Part shown: one piece after another, positions 1-8,287 of the stretch
Position numbering within the stretch: position 1 is the stretch's first letter
How the letters are laid out: each line of letters begins with the position of its first letter
Source: Gammaproteobacteria bacterium
GTDB lineage: Bacteria; Pseudomonadota; Gammaproteobacteria; Pseudomonadales; Cellvibrionaceae
DNA: 30,901 nt
Reading direction: 5' to 3'
Assembly (NCBI GenBank): GCA_021151625.1
Contig: JAGKWY010000060.1
Span: 1 to 30,901 of the forward strand
Translations under genes and position numbers: made by a program
Notes under the pieces: model-generated
What the model was told of the DNA's origin: nothing
The model's input: the letters and a program-made list of their open reading frames with translations, nothing else
Database searches by the model: none

Positions 1-678
1 TAATCTTTCGTTGTGCGCGTAGGCGCTCAGGAAAGTTTCATTGTGCTTGATGATCAGCAATTTGCCGTATCCACGCAGCCCGCTTCCTGCATAAACCACT
101 TGCCCCGCAGCAGCTGCAAGCACAGGCTCTCCCAATTTTCCGCCAAGATCAATACCTTTATTGAAGCCATCATTGCCCTGAAATGATGACAAAATTGTAC
201 CTCTGGATGGCCAGCGCCATTGTGGTGCACCTGACTTGACAGTATTGTTACCAATTAATTCTTGTTTTTTCGTTTTATTTTCTTTACGGGAATCTATAGC
301 CGCACTTACTTTGGAAGGCTCTTTACTAGGAGAATAATTAGAGACACGCGGTAATTGATTAGAACCATTTGCATTACCTGAGCGCGCAGAAGTATGCAAA
401 TCAAGCCGAATAACTTGCGAAGGACGAATGACATAGGGAGCTTTTATCCCATTGAATTTAGCCAGTTCTTCATATTTAAGACCATAACGCCACGCAATAG
501 AGAACAAGGTATCTCCCGGTGCCACAATATGCGTTTTGGGTCGCCAAAGCGTCTTTTGCGACCGATCAGTTACAGGGGCAGAATAATGACTAGCACAGGA
601 ATAAAGCATCATCGAAACGATCAAAATAATGAACACTTTGAGTGTTTGCAACTTGCAATAATATGCTGATAACGGCAT
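1..678 (-). CDS. nlpD: NlpD-like LysM/M23 lipoprotein, amidase activator (5' part of gene)
   Basis: The frame opens at an ATG at 678 and runs off the left edge, giving 226 residues without a stop. Residues 11-28 form a lipoprotein signal ending in a lipobox LYSC (lipid-bearing Cys28). A LysM peptidoglycan-binding domain lies at about 50-93 (GDTLFSIAWRYG). After a polar linker, an M23 (LytM) domain begins near 155. The metal-binding His of active M23 enzymes is replaced (NKGIDLGG, Asn173), as in E. coli NlpD, so it is probably a non-catalytic activator of a septal amidase at the outer membrane. pcm lies 236 bp upstream, and the family order predicts rpoS just outside the window. The gap holds no evident terminator, so co-transcription with pcm is plausible. 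Confidence 0.9.
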   Translation of the reverse strand, partial: MPLSAYYCKLQTLKVFIILIVSMMLYSCASHYSAPVTDRSQKTLWRPKTHIVAPGDTLFSIAWRYGLKYEELAKFNGIKAPYVIRPSQVIRLDLHTSARSGNANGSNQLPRVSNYSPSKEPSKVSAAIDSRKENKTKKQELIGNNTVKSGAPQWRWPSRGTILSSFQGNDGFNKGIDLGGKLGEPVLAAAAGQVVYAGSGLRGYGKLLIIKHNETFLSAYAHNERL

Positions 679-914
679 AAAATCATTCACTCGCGGTGTA
701 TATTTTTTAATCGCTCTTATGCCATTTTAGACTTAATATTTAAAATTTATTTTAAAATTATCTAATATATTTATAAAAAAATGCACAAAAAGAGTTTTAT
801 AAGGCATAAAAGTAGGTGGAAGTTTAAAAAGTGCGCACCTTTTTGAGTCTAAAAAGCGACTATTGGCAACACACATCCAGCACTCTGCCAAGATTCTAGA
901 CTTTAGATGAGAAT

Positions 915-1589
915 TTAGCGCGAAGTTCCTGATAAAAAAGGAACAAATTTTACCGGCTCAAGAATCTGGGTAATGAAATTTTCAGTATCACCATCGCGCA
1001 AAACAAGGTGCAAATGCTGCTCTCGCCCACCAATAGGAATGACCAAAACACCACCTGGAGCCAACTGTTTTAACAACTCATCAGGAATAGCCTGTGGTGC
1101 AGCAGTACTTAGAATTCCATCATAAGGTCCCGCTTCAGGCCATCCGAAACCACCGTCAGCATGACGCAACTGGATATTACGCAGACCTATCTGGCGAAAA
1201 CGTTCTCTGGCCTTGTCTTGTAAAGGCTTGATACGCTCTACGCTATAAACCTGCGGCACAAGTTGCGCGAGAATACTGGTCTGGTAACCAGAGCCGGTGC
1301 CAACTTCAAGTACTTTAGTTAACTTATTACCCGCAGCACCCAACAGGATTTCCGTCATGCGCGCAACAATGTAAGGCTGGGAGATGGTCTGCCCATGCCC
1401 TATCGGCAAGGCAGTATCTTCATAAGCACGATGAGATAATGCTTCATCAAGAAAAATATGGCGGGGAGTATTCAGCATAACGTCCAACACTTTCATGTTG
1501 GTTACACCTTGGTCACGCAGGCGCTGAATAAGACGCTCACGAGTGCGCAGCGAAGTCATACCAACGCCTTGCATCAATAAGTTAGTCAT
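915..1589 (-). CDS. pcm: Protein-L-isoaspartate O-methyltransferase
   Basis: PCMT uses S-adenosylmethionine to methylate isoaspartyl residues in damaged proteins and start their repair. The 224-residue protein shows the SAM motif I VLEVGTGSGYQTS, the family substrate loop GHGQTISQPYIVARM and motif GGVLVIPIGG. The frame is open to 1622, but the ATG at 1589 is preceded by AGGGGAG at good spacing and gives the usual N-terminus, so it is preferred. It sits between truD and nlpD on the same strand. surE, which normally precedes and often overlaps pcm, is missing here: only 76 bp separate truD from pcm. Confidence 0.95.
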   Translation of the reverse strand: MTNLLMQGVGMTSLRTRERLIQRLRDQGVTNMKVLDVMLNTPRHIFLDEALSHRAYEDTALPIGHGQTISQPYIVARMTEILLGAAGNKLTKVLEVGTGSGYQTSILAQLVPQVYSVERIKPLQDKARERFRQIGLRNIQLRHADGGFGWPEAGPYDGILSTAAPQAIPDELLKQLAPGGVLVIPIGGREQHLHLVLRDGDTENFITQILEPVKFVPFLSGTSR

Positions 1590-1665
1590 ATCCAGCTCCC
1601 CTTCCGAGATTACTTTTAGCAAAAATTAAAAGTGTCACTATAGCACAGGGTTAAGGACCGAAGAC

Positions 1666-2637
1666 TCACTCTGGCACAACCGCTGTTGTCTGCAAAACCA
1701 ATAACTCATGCAAAACTGCGGTCGCAAACTCGCCAGCATCCAGGGAGAAACTCAAGTACAAAGAATTTTCTTTCCAGTAAAAACTTCCATTATCTGGAAT
1801 CAATTGCAATGCTCGACGCTCCTGCGACAACCCTGCGTGCTCCATGCCATTACACCACTCCTGCCACGGCGCTAATACCTTCTGTTCGAATGTTGCCAAT
1901 TCACCTGTTACCGGTGGGCGTCCACGCCCCCATAATGGCCCAGAGGAAAAATCCCCAACTTCACCATCGAGGCATTGTGCCCAATTACCCGCGGTCACAC
2001 GCGCAGCCAACACCTGATTGAATAGAAAAGATCGCGCTGCAGACAACATCAGGCCACGCTTTTGCTTGTCGCGATAACGTTTTCCATCCACCAAAATAGC
2101 TTGGGCTTCATGCAAATTATTTCCATTTCGACCAAAGCGCTGCTCACCAAAATAATTAGGGACACCCAGCGAAAAAACCTTTGCGATTTTTTGCTCAAGA
2201 GCTTCGCGATTAGTAGTGCTTACATCGCGTAAGCAAATAACAAAATGGTTTTGCTGATGATCGCCACGGCGCAGCTTTTGCTGATGACGCGATGCAGAAA
2301 GCAACTTAATTGAATCAGAACTAATATCGCCCCACGCAGGTTCTATTCCCTTTGGCAAATAAACACTAAACCACTGCGTTGTTACTGCATGTCGATCTTT
2401 ACGGCCACAGTAGCCAACATCATTAACATTCACTCCTGCTAAGGCAGCTATCTTTTCAGCAACCCACGCGGTATTTTCACCACGTTTGAGAATATGCAAA
2501 AAAACATGCTCTCCCGCGCCCGAGGGTGAAAAACCGAGGTCTTCATCCACTTGAAAATCTTCGGGCTGTTCACGAAAAATAGCGGTCGCAGTAAGCTCAC
2601 CGTAGGCGCGCGGGAAATTCAGATTAAACTCGATCAA
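1666..2637 (-). CDS. truD: tRNA pseudouridine(13) synthase TruD
   Basis: TruD isomerises U13 of tRNA-Glu to pseudouridine. The 323-residue product has the N-terminal family signature (FREQPEDFQVDEDLGF) and the catalytic motif YCGRKDRHAVTTQW, with Asp81 as the expected nucleophile. The NYFGEQRFGRNG motif follows in the second half. Length is a little short of E. coli TruD (about 349). It starts 27 bp after ispF, so it probably shares that transcript. The next gene downstream is pcm rather than surE. Confidence 0.95.
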   Translation of the reverse strand: MIEFNLNFPRAYGELTATAIFREQPEDFQVDEDLGFSPSGAGEHVFLHILKRGENTAWVAEKIAALAGVNVNDVGYCGRKDRHAVTTQWFSVYLPKGIEPAWGDISSDSIKLLSASRHQQKLRRGDHQQNHFVICLRDVSTTNREALEQKIAKVFSLGVPNYFGEQRFGRNGNNLHEAQAILVDGKRYRDKQKRGLMLSAARSFLFNQVLAARVTAGNWAQCLDGEVGDFSSGPLWGRGRPPVTGELATFEQKVLAPWQEWCNGMEHAGLSQERRALQLIPDNGSFYWKENSLYLSFSLDAGEFATAVLHELLVLQTTAVVPE

Positions 2638-2664
2638 AACACATCCACCTGCACAATTTGATAA

Positions 2665-3144
2665 TTATATTCTTTCAAGCAACACAACTGCGTAACAGGC
2701 AATTCCCTCTTCACGCCCGGTAAAGCCCAAGCGCTCAGTGGTTGTGGCCTTTACGTTGATTTGATTCAGAGCTGATTGCAAATCGGCAGCAATTGCTTCC
2801 TGCATGCGTGGAATATAATTCGCCATCCGAGGAGCCTGGGCGACAATCGTCATATCCGCATTAACCAGCCTCCAGCCCTGCTGATTAACCTTTGCATACA
2901 CCATACGCAACAACGAGCGGCTATCAGCATTGCGATATTGCATATCAGTATCAGGAAAGTGTTTTCCAATATCCCCAAGGGCAGCAGCCCCCAGGAGCGC
3001 ATCGCACAATGCGTGCAAAAGCACATCGCCGTCAGAATGTGCAATTAATCCGTGATGATGAGGAATAACTACACCACCAATTACGATTTTATCGCCTTCA
3101 CCAAACGCGTGGACATCGTAGCCATTACCAATACGCATCGACAT
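2665..3144 (-). CDS. ispF: 2-C-methyl-D-erythritol 2,4-cyclodiphosphate synthase
   Basis: IspF makes the cyclodiphosphate intermediate of the MEP isoprenoid pathway. The protein begins MSMRIGNGYDVHAFG, with the zinc-binding Asp and His of the DVH motif. It contains the family motif SDGDVLLHALCDALLGAAALGDIG and ends with ATTTERLGFTGREEGIA. The frame extends upstream to 3243, overlapping ispD, but the ATG at 3144 has GGAAC upstream and gives 159 residues, the normal family size. A second ATG lies two codons further on at 3138. It starts 19 bp after the ispD stop, fitting an ispD-ispF operon. Confidence 0.95.
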   Translation of the reverse strand: MSMRIGNGYDVHAFGEGDKIVIGGVVIPHHHGLIAHSDGDVLLHALCDALLGAAALGDIGKHFPDTDMQYRNADSRSLLRMVYAKVNQQGWRLVNADMTIVAQAPRMANYIPRMQEAIAADLQSALNQINVKATTTERLGFTGREEGIACYAVVLLERI

Positions 3145-3163
3145 AAAACGTTCCGAAAATAGA

Positions 3164-3886
3164 TTAATTAATATTGTTTTGTTGCTGCATGAGCATAGCA
3201 GCAATAGCCAGGTCTTCCTGACGGGTAATTTTAATGTTGTCACTCCGACCTTGAACCATCAATGGCTGATAGCCATAAGCCTCAAGCGCTGAGGCTTCGT
3301 CAGTAATCGTTTTTCCTTCAACTAATGCGCGCTGCAAACAATCTCGCAACATCCCCACACGAAATAATTGCGGGGTCTGCGCTTGCCAAAGAGGCATACG
3401 ATCAATCGTTTTCTCAATAAAATTATTAGAAACTTGCTTTAACGTATCACTCACCTGCACACCCAAAATGCCGCCAACAGGATGATCGCCCACAGATCCG
3501 ATAAGCGTCATAATTTCCTGTGCGCGAATGCACGGGCGCGCTGCATCATGAACCAATACCCAGTCACTGTCATGCGCCTGTGAGGACAACGCATTTAACC
3601 CATTTAGAACTGAATCCGCTCGTTCATTACCGCCCTTTACTCGAACAATATTGGTATTTCGCGCACAGGGGAGCTGAGCCCAAAAATCGTCAACCTCTGA
3701 CAGCGCAATATAGACCTTCCTAACCTGCGCAATTAAAAGCAAGCGCTCCAGCGTATGCTCAAGTACAGTTTTATCCAGCAAGGGAAGATATTGCTTGGGG
3801 CAATTTGCGCCCATACGAGAGCCGACACCCGCCGCCGGTACTATCACCCAATAGGCAGGGGCATTAGAAGTATTTGGAGAATTCAT
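3164..3886 (-). CDS. ispD: 2-C-methyl-D-erythritol 4-phosphate cytidylyltransferase
   Basis: IspD transfers CMP from CTP to methylerythritol phosphate, the step before IspE in the MEP pathway. The 240-residue protein has the nucleotidyltransferase loop PAAGVGSRMGANCPKQYLPL, GGNERADSVLNGL, HDAARPC with the metal-binding Asp, and TDEASALE. The start at 3886 leaves about 12 residues before the first beta strand and has no strong ribosome site. It follows ftsB by 49 bp, the usual gammaproteobacterial order ftsB-ispD-ispF. Confidence 0.95.
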   Translation of the reverse strand: MNSPNTSNAPAYWVIVPAAGVGSRMGANCPKQYLPLLDKTVLEHTLERLLLIAQVRKVYIALSEVDDFWAQLPCARNTNIVRVKGGNERADSVLNGLNALSSQAHDSDWVLVHDAARPCIRAQEIMTLIGSVGDHPVGGILGVQVSDTLKQVSNNFIEKTIDRMPLWQAQTPQLFRVGMLRDCLQRALVEGKTITDEASALEAYGYQPLMVQGRSDNIKITRQEDLAIAAMLMQQQNNIN

Positions 3887-3935
3887 GGGAATATTCAGAT
3901 AGGACTGGCAGGTTTAGACCGCCAAAATTTTAGGA

Positions 3936-4214
3936 TTACTGTTTCTCATCCAGCAACATAAAAAACGTTTCGTCTTTTTTTATGAGACCAATATCGTTGC
4001 GAGCACGCTCTTCAATAGTGTCCAAGCCGGATTTTAATTCTTCGACTTCGACATCAAGGATGCGATTGCGCTCGCGCATACGATCATTTTCAGCCTGCTG
4101 AAGATGGATATCACCTTCCAGTCGATGGGCATGGGCAAGGCTGCCATCACCGATCCATAACCGGTATTGCAGGTAGGCCAATAAAATAATCAAAACACCC
4201 AGCAACCATTTCAT
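3936..4214 (-). CDS. ftsB: Cell division protein FtsB
   Basis: FtsB forms the FtsQLB complex that activates septal wall synthesis. The 92-residue product has one N-terminal membrane helix (about residues 3-20), then a charged heptad-rich coiled coil (about 28-70), and the C-terminal family motif ERARNDIGLIKKDETFF. Size and layout match bitopic FtsB proteins. It lies downstream of eno, past a strong terminator, so it probably has its own promoter in the 4215-4326 gap and leads the ftsB-ispD-ispF-truD transcript. Confidence 0.92.
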   Translation of the reverse strand: MKWLLGVLIILLAYLQYRLWIGDGSLAHAHRLEGDIHLQQAENDRMRERNRILDVEVEELKSGLDTIEERARNDIGLIKKDETFFMLLDEKQ

Positions 4215-4264
4215 AGTGTTACATCAATGCGGACTTTTTTATTTTGATAAATGATAAAACCAAA

Positions 4265-4293
4265 ATAACGAAAACGATTAAACAACAGTCAAA
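4265..4293 (-). promoter_or_regulatory. Candidate sigma-70 promoter for ftsB
   Basis: On the minus strand TTGACT (4293-4288) is followed after 17 bases by GTTATT (4270-4265), about 50 bp before the ftsB start. It lies in the AT-rich gap between the eno terminator and ftsB, where a promoter is expected. The -10 is only moderately like the consensus. Confidence 0.35.
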
Positions 4294-4322
4294 AACAAAT
4301 CACAATCAAAGCGACATAAATC

Positions 4323-4356
4323 AAAACAACAAAGGCCGATAATTCGGCCTTTGTTG
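4323..4356 (-). terminator. Rho-independent terminator after eno
   Basis: A 13-bp perfect stem (4327-4339 with 4344-4356) containing GGCCGA closes a four-base loop and is followed on the minus strand by TTTT. It lies 10 bp after the eno stop and separates eno from ftsB. Confidence 0.9.
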
Positions 4357-4365
4357 TCACTGCAA

Positions 4366-5655
4366 TTACGCTTTAAATTCAGCGCGACCTTTGTAAGGAG
4401 CTGCCGCGCCTAACTCTGCTTCGATACGCAACAGACGGTTGTACTTGGATACGCGGTCTGAACGACACAGAGAACCAGTTTTGATCTGGCCAGCAGCAGT
4501 AGCAACTGCCAAGTCAGCAATAGTAGTGTCTTCAGTTTCGCCAGAACGGTGAGAAATTACTGCAGTGTAACCTGCATCCTGAGCCATTTTGATCGCGTCC
4601 AGCGTTTCGGACAGGGAGCCAATTTGGTTGAACTTGATCAGGATAGAGTTAGCGATTTTTTTCTCGATACCTTCTTTCAAAATCTTGGTGTTAGTTACGA
4701 ACAAGTCATCACCCACCAATTGGATTTTGTGACCGATTTTTTGCGTCAGGTCAGCCCAGCCAGCCCAATCACTTTCGTCTTTACCGTCTTCGATAGAGAT
4801 GATTGGGTACTTGGCAGCCAGGTCAGCCAGGTAATCAGAGAATTCGTTGGTAGTGAATACGCGACCTTCACCAGCCAGATCGTATTTACCATCTTTGTAG
4901 AACTCGGTAGAAGCGCAATCCAGGGCCAGAGTTACGTTCTCGCCCAGTACGTAGCCAGCTTTAGCAACTGCTTCTGCAATCACTTTCAACGCATCTTCGT
5001 TAGATGGCAGGTTTGGTGCAAAACCACCTTCATCACCTACTGCAGTGTTCAGGCCTTTATCGTGCAGGATTTTTTTCAAGCTATGGAAAATCTCGGCACC
5101 CACACGCAATGCTTCAGCAAAAGTTTTAGCACCTACTGGCTGAACCATAAACTCTTGGATGTCTACGTTATTGTCAGCGTGTTCACCACCGTTGATGATA
5201 TTCATCATTGGAACTGGCATGGAGTATTTGCCTGGAGTACCGTTGATGTCAGCAATGTGGGCGTACAGAGGAACTTTTTTGGAGATTGCAGCCGCTTTGG
5301 CGTTAGCCAGAGAAACCGCGAGAATGGCGTTAGCACCCAATACGGTTTTGAAATCGGTACCGTCAGCTTTGATCATAACGTTATCAACTGCACGTTGATC
5401 CAACGCATCCAAACCAACAACCAGGTTTTTAATAGTTGTGTTGATATTGTTGACCGCTTTCAACACACCTTTGCCCAGGTAACGTGACTTGTCGCCATCG
5501 CGCAACTCCAGCGCTTCACGTGAACCGGTAGAAGCACCAGATGGAGCTGCAGCTGAACCTACAGAACCGTCTTCCAGAATAACTTCGGCCAATACAGTTG
5601 GATTGCCACGGCTATCCAGAATTTCAAAAGCTTTGATGTCAACAATCTTAGTCAT
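4366..5655 (-). CDS. eno: Enolase (phosphopyruvate hydratase)
   Basis: Enolase interconverts 2-phosphoglycerate and phosphoenolpyruvate in glycolysis and is usually also a degradosome partner. The start is the ATG at 5655, giving MTKIVDIKAFEILDSRGNPT and 429 residues. The frame runs further upstream only because it passes through kdsA. Motifs include the catalytic loop SGASTGSREALELRD, the metal ligand region SIEDGKDESDW, GDDLFVTN, the Lys in SILIKFNQIGSL and the signature SHRSGETEDT. A GGGAG ribosome site sits within the last codons of kdsA, and the genes overlap by 8 bases (ATGACTAA), so translation is likely coupled to kdsA. Confidence 0.97.
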   Translation of the reverse strand: MTKIVDIKAFEILDSRGNPTVLAEVILEDGSVGSAAAPSGASTGSREALELRDGDKSRYLGKGVLKAVNNINTTIKNLVVGLDALDQRAVDNVMIKADGTDFKTVLGANAILAVSLANAKAAAISKKVPLYAHIADINGTPGKYSMPVPMMNIINGGEHADNNVDIQEFMVQPVGAKTFAEALRVGAEIFHSLKKILHDKGLNTAVGDEGGFAPNLPSNEDALKVIAEAVAKAGYVLGENVTLALDCASTEFYKDGKYDLAGEGRVFTTNEFSDYLADLAAKYPIISIEDGKDESDWAGWADLTQKIGHKIQLVGDDLFVTNTKILKEGIEKKIANSILIKFNQIGSLSETLDAIKMAQDAGYTAVISHRSGETEDTTIADLAVATAAGQIKTGSLCRSDRVSKYNRLLRIEAELGAAAPYKGRAEFKA

Positions 5656-6382
5656 TCGTTTTTTCTCCCAAAAACAATCCAGCCAAACCCACCGCCATGC
5701 CCGCACGGGCCAGTTCTGCAACTTGATGACGACGACCGCTAGATGCCGCCCCCATTGGATCACGACACTGCAACGAATGAGTTACATCAAAAATTACCGG
5801 AGCATCACCGCTCACTTCACGCATAGTGCGAAAGCCAAGCATGTCAACCACCAGATTGTCGTAACCAAAATTGGTGCCGCGGTCACACAGAATAATTTTT
5901 TCATTACCGCACTCAGCAAATTTTTCCACGATGTTTTTCATCTGGCCAGGGCTGAGGAATTGCGGTTTTTTGATATTGATAACTGCATTGGTTTTGGCCA
6001 TAGCAATAACAAGATCTGTCTGACGTGCAAGAAATGCTGGCAGTTGAATTACATCGCAAACATCCGCCACTGGCTGGCATTGATGGATTTCGTGCACGTC
6101 GGTAATCACAGGAATATCAAAGGTTTGTTTAATTTCCTGGAAAATTTTTAAACCCTCTTCCATTCCCGGACCACGATAGGAATGAATTGATGAGCGATTG
6201 GCTTTATCAAACGAGGCTTTAAAAACGTAGGGGATGCCCAATTTTTGGGTAACTTTTACATAGGCTTCTGCAACCTGCAGCGCCATATCGCGCGATTCAA
6301 GTACATTCATGCCGCCAAACAATACAAAAGGCAATGAATTACCAACCTGAATCTTACCAATGCTTACAACTTGTTGTGACAC
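5648..6382 (-). CDS. kdsA: 3-deoxy-8-phosphooctulonate synthase, C-terminally truncated
   Basis: KdsA condenses phosphoenolpyruvate with arabinose 5-phosphate to make Kdo8P for the lipopolysaccharide core. The GTG start at 6382 has AAGGAA upstream. Residues 1-238 align to the family end to end: GGMNVLES (Asn26), FDKANRSSIHSYRGPG, KKPQFLSPGQM, FDVTHSLQ (His202) and GLAGLFL. The protein then stops after GEKTND at 244 residues, whereas family members have about 280. The missing part normally carries the Glu of the EAHPDP segment and the Asp of the CDGPSALPL loop, active-site positions equivalent to E. coli Glu239 and Asp250. No out-of-frame trace of that segment is visible, because eno begins at once. 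This is either a true deletion or an assembly error; activity is doubtful as written. Confidence 0.9.
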   Translation of the reverse strand: MSQQVVSIGKIQVGNSLPFVLFGGMNVLESRDMALQVAEAYVKVTQKLGIPYVFKASFDKANRSSIHSYRGPGMEEGLKIFQEIKQTFDIPVITDVHEIHQCQPVADVCDVIQLPAFLARQTDLVIAMAKTNAVINIKKPQFLSPGQMKNIVEKFAECGNEKIILCDRGTNFGYDNLVVDMLGFRTMREVSGDAPVIFDVTHSLQCRDPMGAASSGRRHQVAELARAGMAVGLAGLFLGEKTND

Positions 6383-6415
6383 ACGAGTTCCTTTTTTGAT
6401 CAGATATTGATTTGC

Positions 6416-6448
6416 AAAAAAGACTGGGGCGCAATCAATTGCGCCCCA
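6416..6448 (-). terminator. Rho-independent terminator after pyrG
   Basis: A near-perfect palindrome (6425-6435 with 6438-6448, core GGGGCGCAA) is followed on the minus strand by GTCTTTTTT. It lies just after the pyrG stop. Since only about 30 bp then remain before kdsA, kdsA-eno may depend on read-through or on a promoter inside pyrG. Confidence 0.85.
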
Positions 6449-6453
6449 TGAAA

Positions 6454-8073
6454 TTACTTTTTATTTACCAACGCTGCTTTTACAAACGCGGTAAAAAGTC
6501 TGTGCCCATCACGCGGTGTGGACGTAAACTCCGGGTGGAATTGACAGGCAACAAACCAGGGATGATCAGGAATTTCCACCATTTCCACTAGCGTATCATC
6601 GGCAGACCAACCACCAATTTTCAGACCAGCTTTTTGCAACTGATCAACATAATTGTTGTTTACTTCATAGCGATGACGATGACGTTCAACAATTACATCA
6701 GCCCCGTAAATAGTGCGCGCGTTAGAGCCAGCTACCAAACGACACTCCTGCGCTCCCAGGCGCATAGTACCGCCGAGGTCAGAAGATTCATCACGCTTTT
6801 CAACTTCACCTTCGGAGGTGATCCATTCAGTGATCAAACCAATCACCGGATGAGGAGAATTACGGTCAAATTCAGTTGAGTTAGCACCTTTCAAACCAAG
6901 CACGTTGCGCGCAAATTCAATCACAACGGATTGCATACCCAAACAAATTCCCAAGTAAGGCACTTTGCTTTCACGGGCATATTGCACCGCCATTAACTTG
7001 CCTTCTACTCCACGCTCACCGAATCCACCAGGTACCAGAATAGCGTCAGCATCTTTCAGAATGCCGACACCTTCTTGTTCAACGCGCTCAGCATCTATGT
7101 AATTAATATTCACTTTGGTACTGGTGTGAATACCGGCATGAGTCAGGGCTTCGATCAATGATTTATAGGCATCCAACAATTCCATGTATTTACCGACCAT
7201 GGAAATGGTGACGGAATTTACCGGGTTCAGTTTGCCATCAACAACTTTGTCCCACTCGCTCAAATCAGCCTCGCGACATTGCAAACCCAAAAGTTCAACA
7301 ACAATTTGATCGAGGCCGAAGCTTTGCAACAAACGAGGAATAGAATAAATAGTATCGGCATCCGGCAGCGGCACTACGGCGCGCTCAGCGACGTTGGTGA
7401 ATAGTGCAATCTTGCGACGTGAGTCTTCATCAACCATTTTTTCCGAACGGCATAACAAAATATCTGGTTGCAAACCAATAGAACGCAGCTCTTTTACAGA
7501 GTGCTGGGTTGGCTTGGTTTTGGTTTCACCAGCGGTCGCAATATAAGGAACCAACGTCAGGTGCATCAACAGCGCACGTGAACCCATTTCTACTTTCAGC
7601 TGACGCACCGCTTCCAGGAAGGGTTGGGATTCGATATCACCGACAGTGCCGCCGATTTCCACCAAGGCTACATCTACGTCGCGACCACCTTCGAGAATAC
7701 GGCGCTTGATTTCGTCAGTAATATGCGGAATCACCTGCACAGTACCGCCGAGGTAATCACCGCGGCGCTCTTTACGCAGCACAGTTTCATAAACACGGCC
7801 GGTAGTGAAGTTGTTGCGACGGGTCATCTTGGTGCGAATAAAACGTTCGTAGTGCCCCAAATCCAGATCAGTCTCAGCACCGTCCTCAGTAACAAAAACT
7901 TCCCCGTGCTGGAACGGGCTCATGGTGCCCGGGTCAACGTTGATGTAAGGGTCCAACTTCATAATGGTCACTTTAAGGCCACGAGCCTCAAGAATGGCAG
8001 CCAATGAAGCCGAGGCGATGCCTTTGCCCAATGAAGAAACAACACCACCGGTTACGAATATATAGCGTGTCAT
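6454..8073 (-). CDS. pyrG: CTP synthase
   Basis: PyrG aminates UTP to CTP using glutamine. The 539-residue protein starts with the synthetase domain MTRYIFVTGGVVSSLGKGI (ATP loop), followed by KLDPYINVDPGTMSPFQHGEVFVTEDGAETDLDLGHYERF. The C-terminal class I glutaminase domain shows PGGFGERG, the nucleophile motif YLGICLGMQ and the His-Glu motif QFHPEFTS. The start at 8073 has CAGG eight bases upstream. It precedes kdsA and eno, the standard order, but is separated from them by a strong terminator. Confidence 0.97.
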   Translation of the reverse strand: MTRYIFVTGGVVSSLGKGIASASLAAILEARGLKVTIMKLDPYINVDPGTMSPFQHGEVFVTEDGAETDLDLGHYERFIRTKMTRRNNFTTGRVYETVLRKERRGDYLGGTVQVIPHITDEIKRRILEGGRDVDVALVEIGGTVGDIESQPFLEAVRQLKVEMGSRALLMHLTLVPYIATAGETKTKPTQHSVKELRSIGLQPDILLCRSEKMVDEDSRRKIALFTNVAERAVVPLPDADTIYSIPRLLQSFGLDQIVVELLGLQCREADLSEWDKVVDGKLNPVNSVTISMVGKYMELLDAYKSLIEALTHAGIHTSTKVNINYIDAERVEQEGVGILKDADAILVPGGFGERGVEGKLMAVQYARESKVPYLGICLGMQSVVIEFARNVLGLKGANSTEFDRNSPHPVIGLITEWITSEGEVEKRDESSDLGGTMRLGAQECRLVAGSNARTIYGADVIVERHRHRYEVNNNYVDQLQKAGLKIGGWSADDTLVEMVEIPDHPWFVACQFHPEFTSTPRDGHRLFTAFVKAALVNKK

Positions 8074-8287
8074 GTAAAACCTGATTAACTGTGAAAATGC
8101 GGAGCGGATTGGAGATAAATGCCTGTTTCAGTGCCCGGCAGGCGAGCCAAGGGATTTATCGTTCAGGACGGGGCGCCAGAGTAACAGAAACGACCTTTCG
8201 GCTCAACGAAAAGCTGGGGGGCAAGACCATCGAAATAAGAATAAGTGATTGATCTAACAACAGTTGGGATAAAACCGCTGCTATATA
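8074..8287 (-). other. pyrG upstream region with a possible folded leader
   Basis: This 214-bp gap between recX and pyrG must carry the pyrG promoter. It contains a two-part inverted repeat: GATAAAT (8114-8120) with ATTTATC (8154-8160), enclosing GCCTG (8121-8125) with CAGGC (8139-8143). No known pyrimidine leader motif or convincing consensus promoter is recognised. Confidence 0.3.

Noticed and set aside
826..845. Palindrome GTGCGCAC flanked by A and T runs between pcm and nlpD
   Set aside because: The stem has an unpaired base and would leave almost no loop, so a terminator is unlikely; it is too short to argue for an operator.
4549..5487. Long plus-strand open frame antisense to enolase (312 codons)
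   Set aside because: It lies wholly inside eno, whose protein is unmistakable. The translation has no recognisable motifs, and long antisense frames are common opposite genes with strong codon bias.
5489..6151. Plus-strand open frame antisense to eno and kdsA (220 codons)
   Set aside because: It is antisense to two recognised genes, has no plausible ribosome site and has no family-like sequence.
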